Of a DNA stretch of 64,000 bases, positions 1-9,150 are shown in pieces. The stretch is taken from the NCBI RefSeq assembly GCF_004022465.1, contig NZ_SAVA01000006.1, positions 229,463-293,462 on the forward strand, in the 5' to 3' direction. The stretch comes from Rhodobacter huangdaonensis (GTDB taxonomy: Bacteria > Pseudomonadota > Alphaproteobacteria > Rhodobacterales > Rhodobacteraceae). Below the pieces are notes generated by a model. The model saw only the letters and a list, made by a program, of their open reading frames with translations. It ran no database searches and was not told the DNA's origin. Position numbers and translations under genes: made by a program. Position 1 is the stretch's first letter, and the number at the start of each line of letters is the position of its first letter.

Positions 1-84
1 GTCTCCTGCGGCCCCGAGGCCGAGGTCGAGGCCTTTGCCGCAGCCCTTCCCGCCGCGCTGGCCCGCGCCCGCGCGGCGCTCTGA
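1..84 (+). CDS. 3' end of an unidentified gene (partial)
   Basis: The first 27 codons in frame 1 form an Ala/Glu-rich helical tail ending in ARARAAL and a TGA at 82-84. The gene begins outside the window. The acidic-amphipathic tail resembles the C-terminal helix of fold-type I PLP enzymes such as threonine aldolases or aminotransferases, but that is only an impression from about 27 residues. No function is assigned. Confidence 0.5.
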   Translation, partial: VSCGPEAEVEAFAAALPAALARARAAL

Positions 85-178
85 GGGCCACGGGGACTCA
101 CGTTTCCCTCGCTCAGTGGTGATTTGCCGCAGGCGCGACGCGGGCGCAGGCTCCTGTCCAAGGGAACAGGAGTTGCAG

Positions 179-583
179 ATGAGCAGAATCAACCGCACCC
201 GACGGATCGCGATGCTCAGCCCCGTCGCCTTCGCCATCGCCTTTGGCGCCTATGCCCAGGGCCGCGGCGGCAGCGATGACCACGAGGGCCAGAAGATGAG
301 CGGCGCCAATGCGACCGCCGATGCCGCCCCCTCGACCGAGGCGTTCCTGGCCGCGAACCGCAAGATGCACATGGCGATGGACGTCGCCTATACCGGCGAC
401 GCCGACATCGACTTCGTGCGCGCGATGATCCCGCATCACGAAGGGGCGATCGAGATGGCGCGGATCGCGCGCGACTATGGCGATGACCCGGACGTGCGCA
501 AGCTTGCCGAGGGCATCATCACCAACCAGCAGGCCGAGGTCGACTGGATGGTGCAGTGGCTCGAGAAGCACGGCAATCCCTGA
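179..583 (+). CDS. DUF305 family periplasmic protein (134 aa)
   Basis: The ATG at 179 is preceded by an AGGAG about 9 nt upstream, so it is preferred over earlier in-frame starts. Residues 1-27 are a signal peptide: a basic start (RINRTRR), a hydrophobic core, then an AYA-Q type cleavage site. The mature part carries the DUF305 core, with His/Met-rich segments NRKMHMAM and FVRAMIPHHEGAIEMA and a C-terminal QAEVDWMVQWL helix. The family is a four-helix-bundle fold of the ferritin-like type, often linked to copper handling in the periplasm (CopM-like). The paired HH and Met residues fit metal binding. No copper ATPase or sensor lies next to it, so the copper role is inferred from family only. 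It converges on the downstream aminotransferase gene. Confidence 0.85.
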   Translation: MSRINRTRRIAMLSPVAFAIAFGAYAQGRGGSDDHEGQKMSGANATADAAPSTEAFLAANRKMHMAMDVAYTGDADIDFVRAMIPHHEGAIEMARIARDYGDDPDVRKLAEGIITNQQAEVDWMVQWLEKHGNP

Positions 584-631
584 GCCTTCCGCCTTGCGGC
601 GCCGGGGTCTCCCCTGACCCGGCGTCGTGTC

Positions 632-668
632 GCAGGCGGCGAGGGTGTTCCCTCCCCTCGCCGCCTGC
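632..668. terminator. Candidate bidirectional stem-loop between convergent genes
   Basis: A 14-bp perfect inverted repeat (GCAGGCGGCGAGGG at 632-645 and its complement at 655-668) has a 9-nt loop. It sits in the 99-bp gap between the stops of the DUF305 gene (plus) and the aminotransferase gene (minus). There is no T-tract on either side, so it may act as a transcript-end hairpin rather than a classical intrinsic terminator. Confidence 0.5.
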
Positions 669-682
669 CCATGACCCCGCCG

Positions 683-1882
683 TCAGCCCTGCGCGCAGAC
701 CGCCGCCGCGGCGGTCACGCCGCCCGCGCCGTGCGGAATGCCAAGGGCGATCATCCCCGCCTCCATCACCGCCAGCGCGCCAAGCGTCATATGCGCGTTG
801 ACATGGCCCATGTGGGCGATGCGCAGGTAATTCGCCACCTCGGGCGTGCCCGGCTCGGCCATGCCAAGCCCGATACCGAGGGTGAGCCCCGCCTCCTCCT
901 CGCACCAGGTGCGCAGCCGCGCCGCGCCACCGCCGCCGATCCGCACCGCCGTCACCGAATGGCCGCGATGCGCCGGATCAGCGATGTTCATCGTGATCTC
1001 GCCACCCTCGCCCCAGACATCGAACGCCGCCCAAACCGCGCGCGCAAGCGTCGCGTGCCGCGCCCAGACATGGGCCAGCCCCTCCTCGTCGAGCAGCATC
1101 TTCAGCGACTCGACGAGGCCGAAAAGGTGGTGCGTCGGCGCGGTGCCGGCGAAGTATTCATAATAATGCTCGGGGTTGAGACGCGGCGCCCAGTCCCAGT
1201 AGGGGGTCTTCAGATCGCTCGTCCGGCTTGCCTCGAGCGCCTTGTCGGACACCCAGACGAAGCCAAGACCCGGCGGCACCATCAGCCCCTTCTGGCTCGC
1301 CGCGACCATCACGTCGACGCCCCAGTCGTCAAAGCGGAACGCGTCGCAACCAAGCGAGGCGATGCAGTCGACGGCCAGCAGGGCCGGATGCCCGGCCGCG
1401 TCGATCGCCGCGCGCACCGCGGCGACGTCATTGCGCACCGAGGTCGCGGTGTCGACATGGGTCAGCAGCACCACCTTGATGGTCTGCGCGGTGTCCGCCC
1501 GCAGCGCCGCCTCGACCCGGGCCGGATCGACCGGCGCCTTCAGGCCGAAATCGAGCGTCTCGACCTCGACCCCCATGGCGCGCGCGTGCAGCGCCCAGTT
1601 GATGCCGAAGCGCCCGGTGGCAAGCGACAGCGCCCGGTCGCCGCGCGAGAACAGGTTGGCGATCGCCGCCTCCCACACGCCATGGCCGTTCGAGATGTAG
1701 ATCGCGACATGGCTGCTCGACAGCGCGACGCGGCGCAGATCGGCCACGATGCCGCGGGTCATCGTGACGATGTCGCCCTCGTAGATGTTCGGCGCGGCGC
1801 GGTGCATCGCGGCAAGGACCCGGTCGGGCATGGCCGAGGGCCCGGGAATGGCGAGATAGGTGCGGCCCTGCGCAAGGCTCAT
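683..1882 (-). CDS. Class V aminotransferase, serine/alanine-glyoxylate aminotransferase type (399 aa)
   Basis: This is a PLP-dependent aminotransferase of the SGAT/AGAT group. It starts with the family's glycine/proline loop (AIPGPSAMP). It has the phosphate-binding SNGHGVWEAA stretch near residue 65, the Asp of the DCIASLG motif, and the Schiff-base Lys in ASQKGLMVPPG around residue 196. Length is normal for the family. Likely substrates are serine, alanine or aspartate as amino donor with glyoxylate as acceptor; the sequence does not separate these. The ATG at 1880-1882 has AGGAG 6 nt upstream. It is transcribed divergently from the ABC exporter at 2048. The protein is cytosolic and has no accessory domains. 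Confidence 0.85.
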   Translation of the reverse strand: MSLAQGRTYLAIPGPSAMPDRVLAAMHRAAPNIYEGDIVTMTRGIVADLRRVALSSSHVAIYISNGHGVWEAAIANLFSRGDRALSLATGRFGINWALHARAMGVEVETLDFGLKAPVDPARVEAALRADTAQTIKVVLLTHVDTATSVRNDVAAVRAAIDAAGHPALLAVDCIASLGCDAFRFDDWGVDVMVAASQKGLMVPPGLGFVWVSDKALEASRTSDLKTPYWDWAPRLNPEHYYEYFAGTAPTHHLFGLVESLKMLLDEEGLAHVWARHATLARAVWAAFDVWGEGGEITMNIADPAHRGHSVTAVRIGGGGAARLRTWCEEEAGLTLGIGLGMAEPGTPEVANYLRIAHMGHVNAHMTLGALAVMEAGMIALGIPHGAGGVTAAAAVCAQG

Positions 1883-2047
1883 CGGTGTCTCCTGAAACTG
1901 ATCCTTCCTCGGTACTGAACCGGCCCTGCCGGGTCAACGCCCGCGGCCCCTCCCCCACCGGGCGCCGGCGGGCAAACTTGCCGGGCGGCGGGTTTCGCGC
2001 TAGATCGGGCTCACCCCGCGCCCGCCGGCGCCCTCAGCGAGGTTTCC

Positions 2048-3796
2048 GTGGCAAGGCCCGACACCCCCTATCGTTCGCACACGCTCTTTTCCCGGATGTG
2101 GAACCGCTACCTGCGCCGGCACTGGCCGAAGATGATGGTCGCCATGGTGCTGATGGTCATCGAGGGCTCGACCCTCGGCGCGCTCAGCGCAATGTTGGAG
2201 CCGCTGTTCGACACCGTCTTCGTGAAGGGCCAGGCCGGGATGATCTGGTGGGTGGGCGGCGCGATCTTCGGGCTGTTCCTGATCCGCGCCGTCACCTCGG
2301 TCGGCTCGCGGGCGCTGCTGTCGGACGTGTCGCAACGCTCCTCCTCGGACATGCAGGTCGATCTGGTGCGCCACATCCTGACCCTCGACCAGTCCTTCTT
2401 CCAGGCGAACCCGCCCGGCGCGCTGATCGAGCGGGTGCAGGGCGACACGCTTGCCGTGCAGGGGGTCTGGACCACCTTCATCACCGGCGCCGGGCGCGAT
2501 GCGATCGCGCTCGTCTCGCTGTTCGGCGTGGCACTGTCGATCGACCCGCGCTGGACGCTCGCCGCGCTGATCGGCGCGCCGCTTCTGGTGCTGCCCACCA
2601 CCATGGCGCAGCGCTACATCCGCAAGAAGACGCGGCAGATGCGCAATCAGGCCAGCGCCCGCGCCACCCGCCTCGACGAGGTGTTCCACGGCATCTCGGC
2701 GGTCAAGCTGAACCGGATGGAACCCTACCAGATGCGCCGCTTCGAGACGCTGGTGGCCTTCATCCGCCGCGCCATGGTGAAGATGGCGGTGTCGCAGTCG
2801 ATGATCCCGGCGCTCATTGACGTGGTGACCGGGCTTGGTTTCTTCGCCGTCCTCGTGCTCGGCGGCCCCGAGATCGTCGAGGGCGAGCGCACCGTCGGCG
2901 AGTTCATGTCCTTCTTCACCGCGATGGCGCTGGCCTTCCAGCCGCTGCGCCGGCTTGGCGGGCTTGCCGGCACCTGGCAGACCGCCGCCGCCAGCCTCGA
3001 ACGGCTCTATGGCGTCTTCGACATCACCCCCGAGATCCGCTCGCCGGCGCGGCCGGCCCCGCGCCCGGCGACGACCGAGGTGCGGCTCGACAACGTGCGG
3101 CTGAGCTATGGCGGCAAGCCGGTGCTGCGCGGGCTCAGCTTCACCGCCGAAGCGGGCAAGACCACCGCCCTCGTCGGCCCTTCGGGTGCCGGCAAGACCA
3201 CCGTCTTCAACCTGCTCACCCGGCTCGTCGATCCGGACAGCGGCGCGGTCACCGTGGGCGGCGTGCCGGTCTCGACGCTCGATCTCGGCACGCTGCGCGA
3301 CATGTTCTCGATGGTGGCACAGGACGCGGCACTCTTTGACGAGACGATCCGCGAGAACGTGCTTCTGGGCCGCACCGACGTCAGCGAGGCGGCACTGGCC
3401 CAGGCTCTTGAGGTCGCGCATGTGACCGAGTTCACCGACGCGATGCCGCTTGGCCTCGAAACGCCCGCCGGCCCGCGCGGCTCGGCGTTGTCGGGCGGGC
3501 AGCGCCAGCGCGTGGCGATCGCCCGCGCGGTGCTGCGCAACGCGCCGATCCTGCTTCTCGACGAGGCCACCTCGGCGCTCGACACCGCCTCCGAGGCAAA
3601 GGTGGCGCAGGCACTCTCGCACCTTTCCGAAGGGCGCACGACGCTGGTCATCGCGCACCGCCTCTCGACCGTGCGCGACGCCGACCGGATCGTGGTGATC
3701 GTCGAGGGCGAGGCGGTGGAACAGGGCACACATGACGAGCTGCTTGCCCGCGGCGGCGCCTATGCCGGCCTGTGCCGGATGCAGCTCGTCGAATGA
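2048..3796 (+). CDS. ABC exporter, fused permease and ATPase (582 aa)
   Basis: This is an MsbA/ABCB-type half-transporter. The N-terminal 320 residues hold six membrane segments (for example around MMVAMVLMVIEGST, WWVGGAIFGLFLIRAV and GLGFFAVLVLGG). The C-terminal nucleotide-binding domain has Walker A GPSGAGKTT, a Q-loop VAQDAALF, signature LSGGQRQR, Walker B ILLLDEATSALD and the switch His in VIAHRLS. It should work as a homodimer exporting a lipid or other hydrophobic substrate, which is not identifiable from sequence. The start is a GTG at 2048 with GCGAGG about 6 nt upstream. The stop overlaps a possible ATG for ygfZ, so the two genes are probably cotranscribed. Confidence 0.9.
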   Translation: MARPDTPYRSHTLFSRMWNRYLRRHWPKMMVAMVLMVIEGSTLGALSAMLEPLFDTVFVKGQAGMIWWVGGAIFGLFLIRAVTSVGSRALLSDVSQRSSSDMQVDLVRHILTLDQSFFQANPPGALIERVQGDTLAVQGVWTTFITGAGRDAIALVSLFGVALSIDPRWTLAALIGAPLLVLPTTMAQRYIRKKTRQMRNQASARATRLDEVFHGISAVKLNRMEPYQMRRFETLVAFIRRAMVKMAVSQSMIPALIDVVTGLGFFAVLVLGGPEIVEGERTVGEFMSFFTAMALAFQPLRRLGGLAGTWQTAAASLERLYGVFDITPEIRSPARPAPRPATTEVRLDNVRLSYGGKPVLRGLSFTAEAGKTTALVGPSGAGKTTVFNLLTRLVDPDSGAVTVGGVPVSTLDLGTLRDMFSMVAQDAALFDETIRENVLLGRTDVSEAALAQALEVAHVTEFTDAMPLGLETPAGPRGSALSGGQRQRVAIARAVLRNAPILLLDEATSALDTASEAKVAQALSHLSEGRTTLVIAHRLSTVRDADRIVVIVEGEAVEQGTHDELLARGGAYAGLCRMQLVE

Positions 3797-3810
3797 CGAA
3801 GGAACAGGCC

Positions 3811-4554
3811 ATGGCCGAAAGACGGATCTACGAGATCACCGGTGCGGACCGCGAGCATTTCCTGCAAGGCCTCGTCAGCAACGACGTGCGGCGGCTGAAG
3901 GACGGCCCGGTCTATGCCGCCCTGCTGACGCCGCAGGGCAAGTATCTGGCCGACTTCCTGCTGGTGCCGCGCGGCGAGACGATCCTTCTCGACATCGACG
4001 CCCGCATCGCCGAGGCGACGGTGAAGCGGCTTGCGATGTACAAGCTGCGCGCCGAGGTGGCGATCGCGCCCTCGGCGCTCGGGGTCTATCGCGGCACCGG
4101 CCCCGCCCCCGAGGGGGCCGTCGCCGACCCGCGCGATCCGGCGCTTGGCTGGCGGTTTTACGGCGAGACGGCAGGGGATGACGGCAGTGACTGGGACGCG
4201 ATCCGGGTCGCGCATCTGATCCCCGAGACCGGGATCGAGCTGACGCCCGAGACCTATATCCTCGAGGCGGGCTTCGAGCGGCTGCACGGCGTCGACTTCC
4301 GCAAGGGCTGTTACGTCGGGCAGGAAGTGACCGCGCGGATGAAGCACAAGACCGAGCTGCGCAAGGGGCTGGTGCGGCTTGCGATCGACGGCGCGGCGCC
4401 GGTCGGCACCCCGATCGAGGCCGAGGGACGCCCTGTCGGCACGCTCTTCACCCAGTCCGGCGGACGGGCGATCGCGCATCTGCGCTTCGACCGGACCGAC
4501 GGGGTGATGACCGCCGGCGACGCGCGGCTGCACCTCGAAGAGAGCCTCGGATAG
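3811..4554 (+). CDS. ygfZ: YgfZ-type folate-binding protein (247 aa)
   Basis: This is a YgfZ/IBA57-like tetrahydrofolate-binding protein, a family that supports maturation of certain Fe-S enzymes. The hallmark K-G-C-Y-x-G-Q-E motif is present as KGCYVGQEV near residue 170. The N-terminal GcvT-like fold is recognisable (FLQGLVSNDV, LTPQGKYLADFLL). The ATG at 3811 has AAGGA with 7-8 nt spacing. An in-frame ATG at 3793 overlaps the ABC-transporter stop (ATGA), so translational coupling from there is the alternative. Length is typical of the alphaproteobacterial form. Confidence 0.9.
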   Translation: MAERRIYEITGADREHFLQGLVSNDVRRLKDGPVYAALLTPQGKYLADFLLVPRGETILLDIDARIAEATVKRLAMYKLRAEVAIAPSALGVYRGTGPAPEGAVADPRDPALGWRFYGETAGDDGSDWDAIRVAHLIPETGIELTPETYILEAGFERLHGVDFRKGCYVGQEVTARMKHKTELRKGLVRLAIDGAAPVGTPIEAEGRPVGTLFTQSGGRAIAHLRFDRTDGVMTAGDARLHLEESLG

Positions 4555-4884
4555 GCCCCGGCGCCGGCTGTTTTCACGTTATCGTGAGACATCTCCCCGA
4601 TCATGACCCGGCGCCCTGCGCTGCCATGCCGCGCTGCGCCGAAAAGCCGCGGTTTCTTCGCACTTTGCCTGAAATCCGGCAATAAATGCCTTGATCGGTG
4701 GCAAAGCGGGCCTATATATGCGCGACTGGCCATCGAACAGGGGCCGGCCCCAAGGGTTGGACAGGGCGTCGTATGCGCATGGTGCATGGCAGGCATTCCT
4801 CGCAGGCCATATCGAATCGCCCCTCATGCGCCCTAGATGGCCGCCACGCCAGGAAACGCAAGAGCAATAACAAAGGACGGAATA
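4555..4884. other. 330-bp intergenic region upstream of the 106-aa gene
   Basis: No convincing coding frame is visible. The stretch is AT-richer than its surroundings around 4680-4720 and holds the promoter-like site listed separately. About 165 nt lie between that site and the next start codon, room for a long 5' leader; no riboswitch fold was recognised. Confidence 0.5.
4691..4718 (+). promoter_or_regulatory. Candidate sigma70-type promoter
   Basis: TTGATC (4691-4696) and TATATA (4713-4718) are separated by 16 nt in a locally AT-rich patch. Each box matches four of six consensus positions. It would drive the gene at 4885 with a leader of about 160 nt. Confidence 0.4.
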
Positions 4885-5205
4885 ATGCGCGATTTCGTTG
4901 ACGGCTCCGCATTCAACTATGAGCAGGGACAGAGGGCGCGCAAGCTGTTCGCCGCCGTCGTTCTCGCTGCTCTCGACGATGCGATCGCCGATGACAAGAA
5001 ATACGGCAATGGCCCGGAACAGATCGCCCGCTGGGCGCGCTCGCGCGATGGCCGCGAGGTGCTGTCCTGCGCCGGGATCGACCCGAACGAGCGCGTGGTG
5101 AAGGGCCTGATGGAATTCGTCGCGAAGGGCGTGCGCACCTCGGTGGCGCTGTCGCGCGAGGAAAGCGAACGTCGCATGGCGGCGGAAGAGGCCGAGGCCG
5201 CCTGA
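4885..5205 (+). CDS. DUF6280-like conserved Rhodobacterales protein (106 aa)
   Basis: This is a small, soluble, highly charged protein beginning MRDFVDG, with a helical core (FAAVVLAALDDAIADDKKYG, WARSRDGREVL) and an acidic Ala/Glu tail. I recognise it as a very conserved Rhodobacterales family (I believe DUF6280) of unknown function. The ATG at 4885 is chosen because AAAGGACGG lies 4-12 nt upstream; an in-frame extension to 4837 lacks such a site. It is a single-gene unit, followed by a strong hairpin. Its strict conservation suggests a housekeeping role, but nothing in the sequence says which. Confidence 0.8.
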   Translation: MRDFVDGSAFNYEQGQRARKLFAAVVLAALDDAIADDKKYGNGPEQIARWARSRDGREVLSCAGIDPNERVVKGLMEFVAKGVRTSVALSREESERRMAAEEAEAA

Positions 5206-5227
5206 GACCGGGCGGATCCTCCTGATC

Positions 5228-5254
5228 AAACGGCGCGCCACTGGCGCGCCGTTT
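5228..5254. terminator. Strong palindromic terminator between convergent genes
   Basis: A perfect 13-bp inverted repeat (AAACGGCGCGCCA at 5228-5240 and its complement at 5242-5254) is centred on 5241. It ends in GTTT followed by GCATTT on the plus strand. It lies between the convergent gene ends at 5205 and 5292 and could serve both strands. Confidence 0.75.
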
Positions 5255-5291
5255 GCATTTCAGCGGCTGGGAACCAGCCGCCTGCGGCAGA

Positions 5292-6428
5292 TCACTCGTA
5301 ATCCTCGCCCATCAGCGCGCGCTGGATCTCGCGCCGCACCAGCTTGCGCACGTTGCGGGTGATGCGCTCGCCCAGAACGCCGCGTAGCTCTTCGCGGATC
5401 AGCTGCGCCACCAGCATCCGCAGCGCCTCCTCGTCGATCAGGCCGCCATCCATCAGCGGCTCGTCATCGAGCGCCGCCTCGATGCCCGGCAGGTCCTCGT
5501 CGCGCGCATATTCGTCGCGCAGCGTCTGATAGCTCGAGCGCAGGATCTCCGGCCGGCGATCCTCCTCGAGGGCGTCAGAGAGATGCAGGCGACGCGGGCC
5601 GGAGCCGGTCGATGCGAGGTTCAGCGCCGCCTCGGCCCAGTCCATCGCGCCCTGATCCTCGGTCCAGGCCTCGTCGCGCAGGTCCGGGTCGCCCTCGTCG
5701 TCCTCGACGGCATCCTCCGCCTCTGCGTCAAACCCCACGGCCTGATCCGGCACAGGCCCGGCCTCCTCGACGGCCACACCCTCCGCATCGGGATCCGCAA
5801 CCTCGACGCCGACTTCGGCCTCTGCCTCGGCAAAATCCGCCGTGTCGAGCAGCAGCGCCTCGAGATCCTCGGGCGCGACATCCTCGGCGAAGGGCGCCTC
5901 GGCCTCTTCGCGGTCATCGCGCGGCTCGGCCGGCAGCGGCTCCGCCCCGGACAGGTCCGCAGGCTCGGCATCGTCCCCGGCCTCGGGCGCGACGTCGCGC
6001 TCAGGCTCCGGCGCGGTTTCAGGCAGGGGGTCGGCCTCAAGGGAAACGTCGTCTCCGGCCTGCGCAGCGAATTCAGCCCCATGCCCAGCCACGGCCGCTT
6101 CCATTTCCGCAATGGAGGTCTCGAGCCGGCTCAGCTCCTCGACGATATCTGCGTCGGGAACCTCGGCCACGGGTGCGGCCTCCTCACCGGCATTCGCCTC
6201 ACCGGCGGCCTCCGCCTCCGGCTCGACCCGCAGCGCGGGCGTCAGCACAAGGCAGGCCGCGTCCTGCGCCGCGTCCTCGGCTTCGGCCTCCGGCGGCGGC
6301 ACGGCCGCCGGCGCGGCGGCCCGATGCGACACGGCAGGGGCTCGCGCGCTGGTCGCATCCTGCGATACCAGGCGACGGATCGACGTCAGGACGTCCTCAA
6401 TCTCGATATGGGTTCCGGGCTCATTCAT
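5292..6428 (-). CDS. PopZ-like / DUF2497 family acidic protein (378 aa)
   Basis: The architecture matches alphaproteobacterial PopZ homologues. A short N-terminal helix (IEDVLTSIRRLVSQD) is followed by a long Pro/Ala/Glu/Asp-rich, very acidic and presumably disordered middle (about residues 25-290). The conserved C-terminal helices are EALRMLVAQLIREELRGVLG and NVRKLVRREIQRAL. In Caulobacter PopZ forms polar condensates that anchor the centromere and client proteins. The middle is much longer than in Caulobacter PopZ, as is common in this order. The start used is the ATG of MNEPGTH at 6428; an in-frame ATG at 6440 (MASV) is the alternative. The polar role is inferred from family. Confidence 0.75.
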   Translation of the reverse strand: MNEPGTHIEIEDVLTSIRRLVSQDATSARAPAVSHRAAAPAAVPPPEAEAEDAAQDAACLVLTPALRVEPEAEAAGEANAGEEAAPVAEVPDADIVEELSRLETSIAEMEAAVAGHGAEFAAQAGDDVSLEADPLPETAPEPERDVAPEAGDDAEPADLSGAEPLPAEPRDDREEAEAPFAEDVAPEDLEALLLDTADFAEAEAEVGVEVADPDAEGVAVEEAGPVPDQAVGFDAEAEDAVEDDEGDPDLRDEAWTEDQGAMDWAEAALNLASTGSGPRRLHLSDALEEDRRPEILRSSYQTLRDEYARDEDLPGIEAALDDEPLMDGGLIDEEALRMLVAQLIREELRGVLGERITRNVRKLVRREIQRALMGEDYE

Positions 6429-6557
6429 CACGCTGGCCATCCTGCGACGGGGCGGGGCCGCTGTCCAGCCCCGGACAAGGACAGAAAGCCCCGACCGCAA
6501 AGGCCGGGGCAGGTCATGGCCGGGCCGACACGGGCCCGGTCGGGTCTTCCGGGTCGA

Positions 6558-7961
6558 TCAGGGCTTCTTGCCGATCGCCTGCATCACGCGGTCAAGGCTC
6601 TTGCCCCGCACGCTGGTGAGCGGCGCGTTCTCGACCGCATTGTAATAGGCTGCCGGGTCATAGGTCGGGATGCCGAGTTTCAGATCCTCGACCGTCAGCA
6701 GACCCATCGCCGAAAGCAGCTGATAATAGCCGACCTGCAGATCGGCCTCGGCGGTGATCCGCGAGGCCCGGGCGTCGAGCAGCGTCTGCTCGGCGTCCAG
6801 CACGTCGAGCGTGGTGCGCGCGCCCAGCGTCGCCTCTTCCTTCACACCCTCATAGGCGATCTTCGCCGCCGAGATCTGCTCGTCATAGGCCGTGATCTGC
6901 GCCTGGTAGACGCCGATCTGCGCCCAGGCCTGGGCCACCGAATCGGAGATCTCGACCCCCGCCTCGCTCAGCGCCGCCTTCGCCTGGTCGCGGCTCGCGA
7001 TCGCCTGGCGATGCGCCGAGGACAGCTTGCCGCCGGCATAGAGCGTCTGCGTCAGACCGACGCCGACATTCGTCGCCTTGTTGCCGCCTTCGTAATTGGT
7101 GAAGCCCGCCGAACCGTCGATCGTCGGCAGCCGCTCGGCCGCCGCGGCCGAAACGCCCAGCTCGGACATGCTGACGGTGTGCTGCGCCTGCTTGATCGAG
7201 GGGTGGTTGCGCAGCGCGGTCTCGCGCGCGGTATCAAGCGACTTCGGCAGTGTCGGCGCCTTCGGCAGCGGCGACAGCTTGTCGGGGTAATGGCCGATCG
7301 ACGCCTTGTAGGCCTCGCGCGCGATCTGATAGTTGCCGCGCGCCGCCGCCAGCGCTGCCCGCGCCGCGGCCTCGGCCGCCTCGGCCTGCGACACGTCGGT
7401 CTTCGTCACCTCGCCGACCTCGAAACGGTCACGCGCGGCCTTCAGGTCTTCGCCATAGACATGCACCGAGTTCTCGTTGATCGAGACCTGCTCGGCGGTG
7501 CTTTTGACGCTGGTATAGGCGCTGATCGCGCTCAGCAGCACGCTCTGCTCGACCGAGCGCAACGCCTCGCGCGTTGCCAGAACGGCTTCCTTCTTCATGT
7601 CGATGGCCAGCCGGGTGCGGCCGAAATCATAAAGCGTCATCTGCGCGACAAGCGAGGTATAGGCGGTGAGCCGGTCATAGCTCTTGCCCTGCGCCCGATA
7701 GGTGGCAATCGTCGTGTCGGTCGCCGAATAGCCGTAATCGGCGGTCCACTGCAGCACCGGGCGCAGCGCCGACACCGCCTGCGCCACATCCTCGTCAGCG
7801 GCGCGCAGCGTGGCGCGGTTCTGTTCGAGCAGGTGCGAGTTGCGATAGGCCGAGACCAGCGCATCGGCGAGCGTCTCGGCCGAGACGGCAAGCGTGGACG
7901 TCATCAGCCCGAGGCCCGCCACGGTGGCGAGAAGAAGCGGTTTCAGGATCTTGCGCGTCAT
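6558..7961 (-). CDS. TolC-family outer-membrane efflux channel (467 aa)
   Basis: This is an outer-membrane channel protein of the TolC/OEP type, the exit duct for type I secretion or RND/ABC efflux. It has a signal peptide (residues 1-28, cut near VSA-ET). The long coiled helices follow in two repeats, typical of the family (GLTQTLYAGG in the second half, DFGRTRLAIDMKKEAV in the first). Length is normal. The ATG at 7961 has GAGGA upstream. It is downstream of the isoaspartate methyltransferase on the same strand with a 120-bp gap. No inner-membrane partner is adjacent, so the transported substrate is unknown. Confidence 0.88.
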   Translation of the reverse strand: MTRKILKPLLLATVAGLGLMTSTLAVSAETLADALVSAYRNSHLLEQNRATLRAADEDVAQAVSALRPVLQWTADYGYSATDTTIATYRAQGKSYDRLTAYTSLVAQMTLYDFGRTRLAIDMKKEAVLATREALRSVEQSVLLSAISAYTSVKSTAEQVSINENSVHVYGEDLKAARDRFEVGEVTKTDVSQAEAAEAAARAALAAARGNYQIAREAYKASIGHYPDKLSPLPKAPTLPKSLDTARETALRNHPSIKQAQHTVSMSELGVSAAAAERLPTIDGSAGFTNYEGGNKATNVGVGLTQTLYAGGKLSSAHRQAIASRDQAKAALSEAGVEISDSVAQAWAQIGVYQAQITAYDEQISAAKIAYEGVKEEATLGARTTLDVLDAEQTLLDARASRITAEADLQVGYYQLLSAMGLLTVEDLKLGIPTYDPAAYYNAVENAPLTSVRGKSLDRVMQAIGKKP

Positions 7962-8081
7962 GCCTGGGTCCTCATCTGGGGGCGTGCCGGTCGCTTCTTT
8001 TGGCGCTCCGGGCTCCGGGCCGCGGCACGGCCCAGATATTCCAATCCGTCTATATGAGCCCTGAATACCGCGAAGCCGGGC

Positions 8082-8732
8082 TCAGAGCACGAACTCTTTT
8101 TCCGCGACGAAGCCCGGGATCACCGGCGCGGCCGCATTGAAGATGTCCCGCCAGGCGATCTCGCCGTCGATCTTGCGGCCAAGCCGCGCCACGCCGAGCG
8201 CGCCCTGCATGAAGATCGCGGCAATGCGGCCACCGTCCTTCAGCTGGCCGAGAATCGCGGCAGGCACGGTTTCGACCCCACCTTCGAGAAGGATCACGTC
8301 ATAGGGGCCGTGCTTGTCGGAACCGGCCGCGAGCGGGGCGGCAACGACGGCGGCATTGTCGGCGCCGACGCGGGCGAGCGCGGCCTCGGCAAGCGTCGCC
8401 ATGTCGCCCTCTTCAAGCGCCACCACAGCTTCGGCCATGCGCGCGATCACCGCGCTCGAATAGCCGAGGCCGCAGCCGACATCGAGGACGAGATCGGTGG
8501 GCTGGATGTCTAGGGCGTCGAGCATCTTGGCAAAGCTGCGCGGCTCGAGCAGGACGCGACCCGGCGCCAGCGGAACGTTCTCCCCGATATAGGCAGCCTC
8601 GCGGCGCGCGGGGGGCACGAAGTCCTCGCGCGGCACGGCGAGCATTGCCTCGATGATCGGGAATTTCGTCACGTCATTGGGGCGGACCTGAGTATCCACC
8701 ATCATCGTGCGTCGCGTGGCGAAATCTTGCAT
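8082..8732 (-). CDS. pcm: Protein-L-isoaspartate O-methyltransferase family (216 aa)
   Basis: This is a SAM-dependent methyltransferase that repairs isoaspartyl residues. The SAM-binding motif I reads LDVGCGLGYSSAV (about residues 78-90). The N-terminal MVDTQVRPNDV and VPREDFVP segments are characteristic of the alphaproteobacterial branch that precedes tolC-type genes. Methylation of isoaspartate itself is less certain for this branch than for the E. coli enzyme. The start at 8732 (MQDFATRR) was chosen from homology; the open frame continues upstream to 8777, and the ribosome site is weak for both. Confidence 0.82.
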   Translation of the reverse strand: MQDFATRRTMMVDTQVRPNDVTKFPIIEAMLAVPREDFVPPARREAAYIGENVPLAPGRVLLEPRSFAKMLDALDIQPTDLVLDVGCGLGYSSAVIARMAEAVVALEEGDMATLAEAALARVGADNAAVVAAPLAAGSDKHGPYDVILLEGGVETVPAAILGQLKDGGRIAAIFMQGALGVARLGRKIDGEIAWRDIFNAAAPVIPGFVAEKEFVL

Positions 8733-8882
8733 CTTCTGAACTCTTCGGTCTGGTGTGCCTGAGATCGGTTGTGCCACAGAAAAACAGGCGGGGCAACAGA
8801 TGCCGCGGTGCCGCGCCGGGGATTGTGCAAGACCACTTGCGCGAGCGCGCGCGATTGTTTAGGTGAGGACAACCTTGAGGCT

Positions 8883-8956
8883 GGCGGGTTGGCGGAGAGG
8901 TTACGCAGCGGATTGCAAATCCGTGAAGACCGGTTCGATTCCGGTACCCGCCTCCA
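8883..8956 (+). tRNA. tRNA-Cys (GCA), CCA encoded
   Basis: The acceptor stem GGCGGGT pairs with ACCCGCC, followed by discriminator T and an encoded CCA at 8954-8956. The anticodon loop TTGCAAA carries GCA on a stem closed by A-T, G-C, G-C, C-G and G-T. The T arm contains GGTTCGATTCC. It lies at the left edge of the first glycan island. Confidence 0.95.
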
Positions 8957-9150
8957 AATCTTTTCAGCGACTTCGATGAAGATGCCCGATGAGGGCGCCG
9001 CTGCAGGCTGCGCTCCCCCGGCCGGCGGCGCCGCGGCCGCGGCAGGGGTGCGTTCAGGTCTCACCCAGGCAGTCCGCGCCGGGCACCCGCCGGGCACCCT
9101 TGGCGCCACACGGGCAGGCCACACTGCCCGCCCGAGTCGCCGCGCGGCAA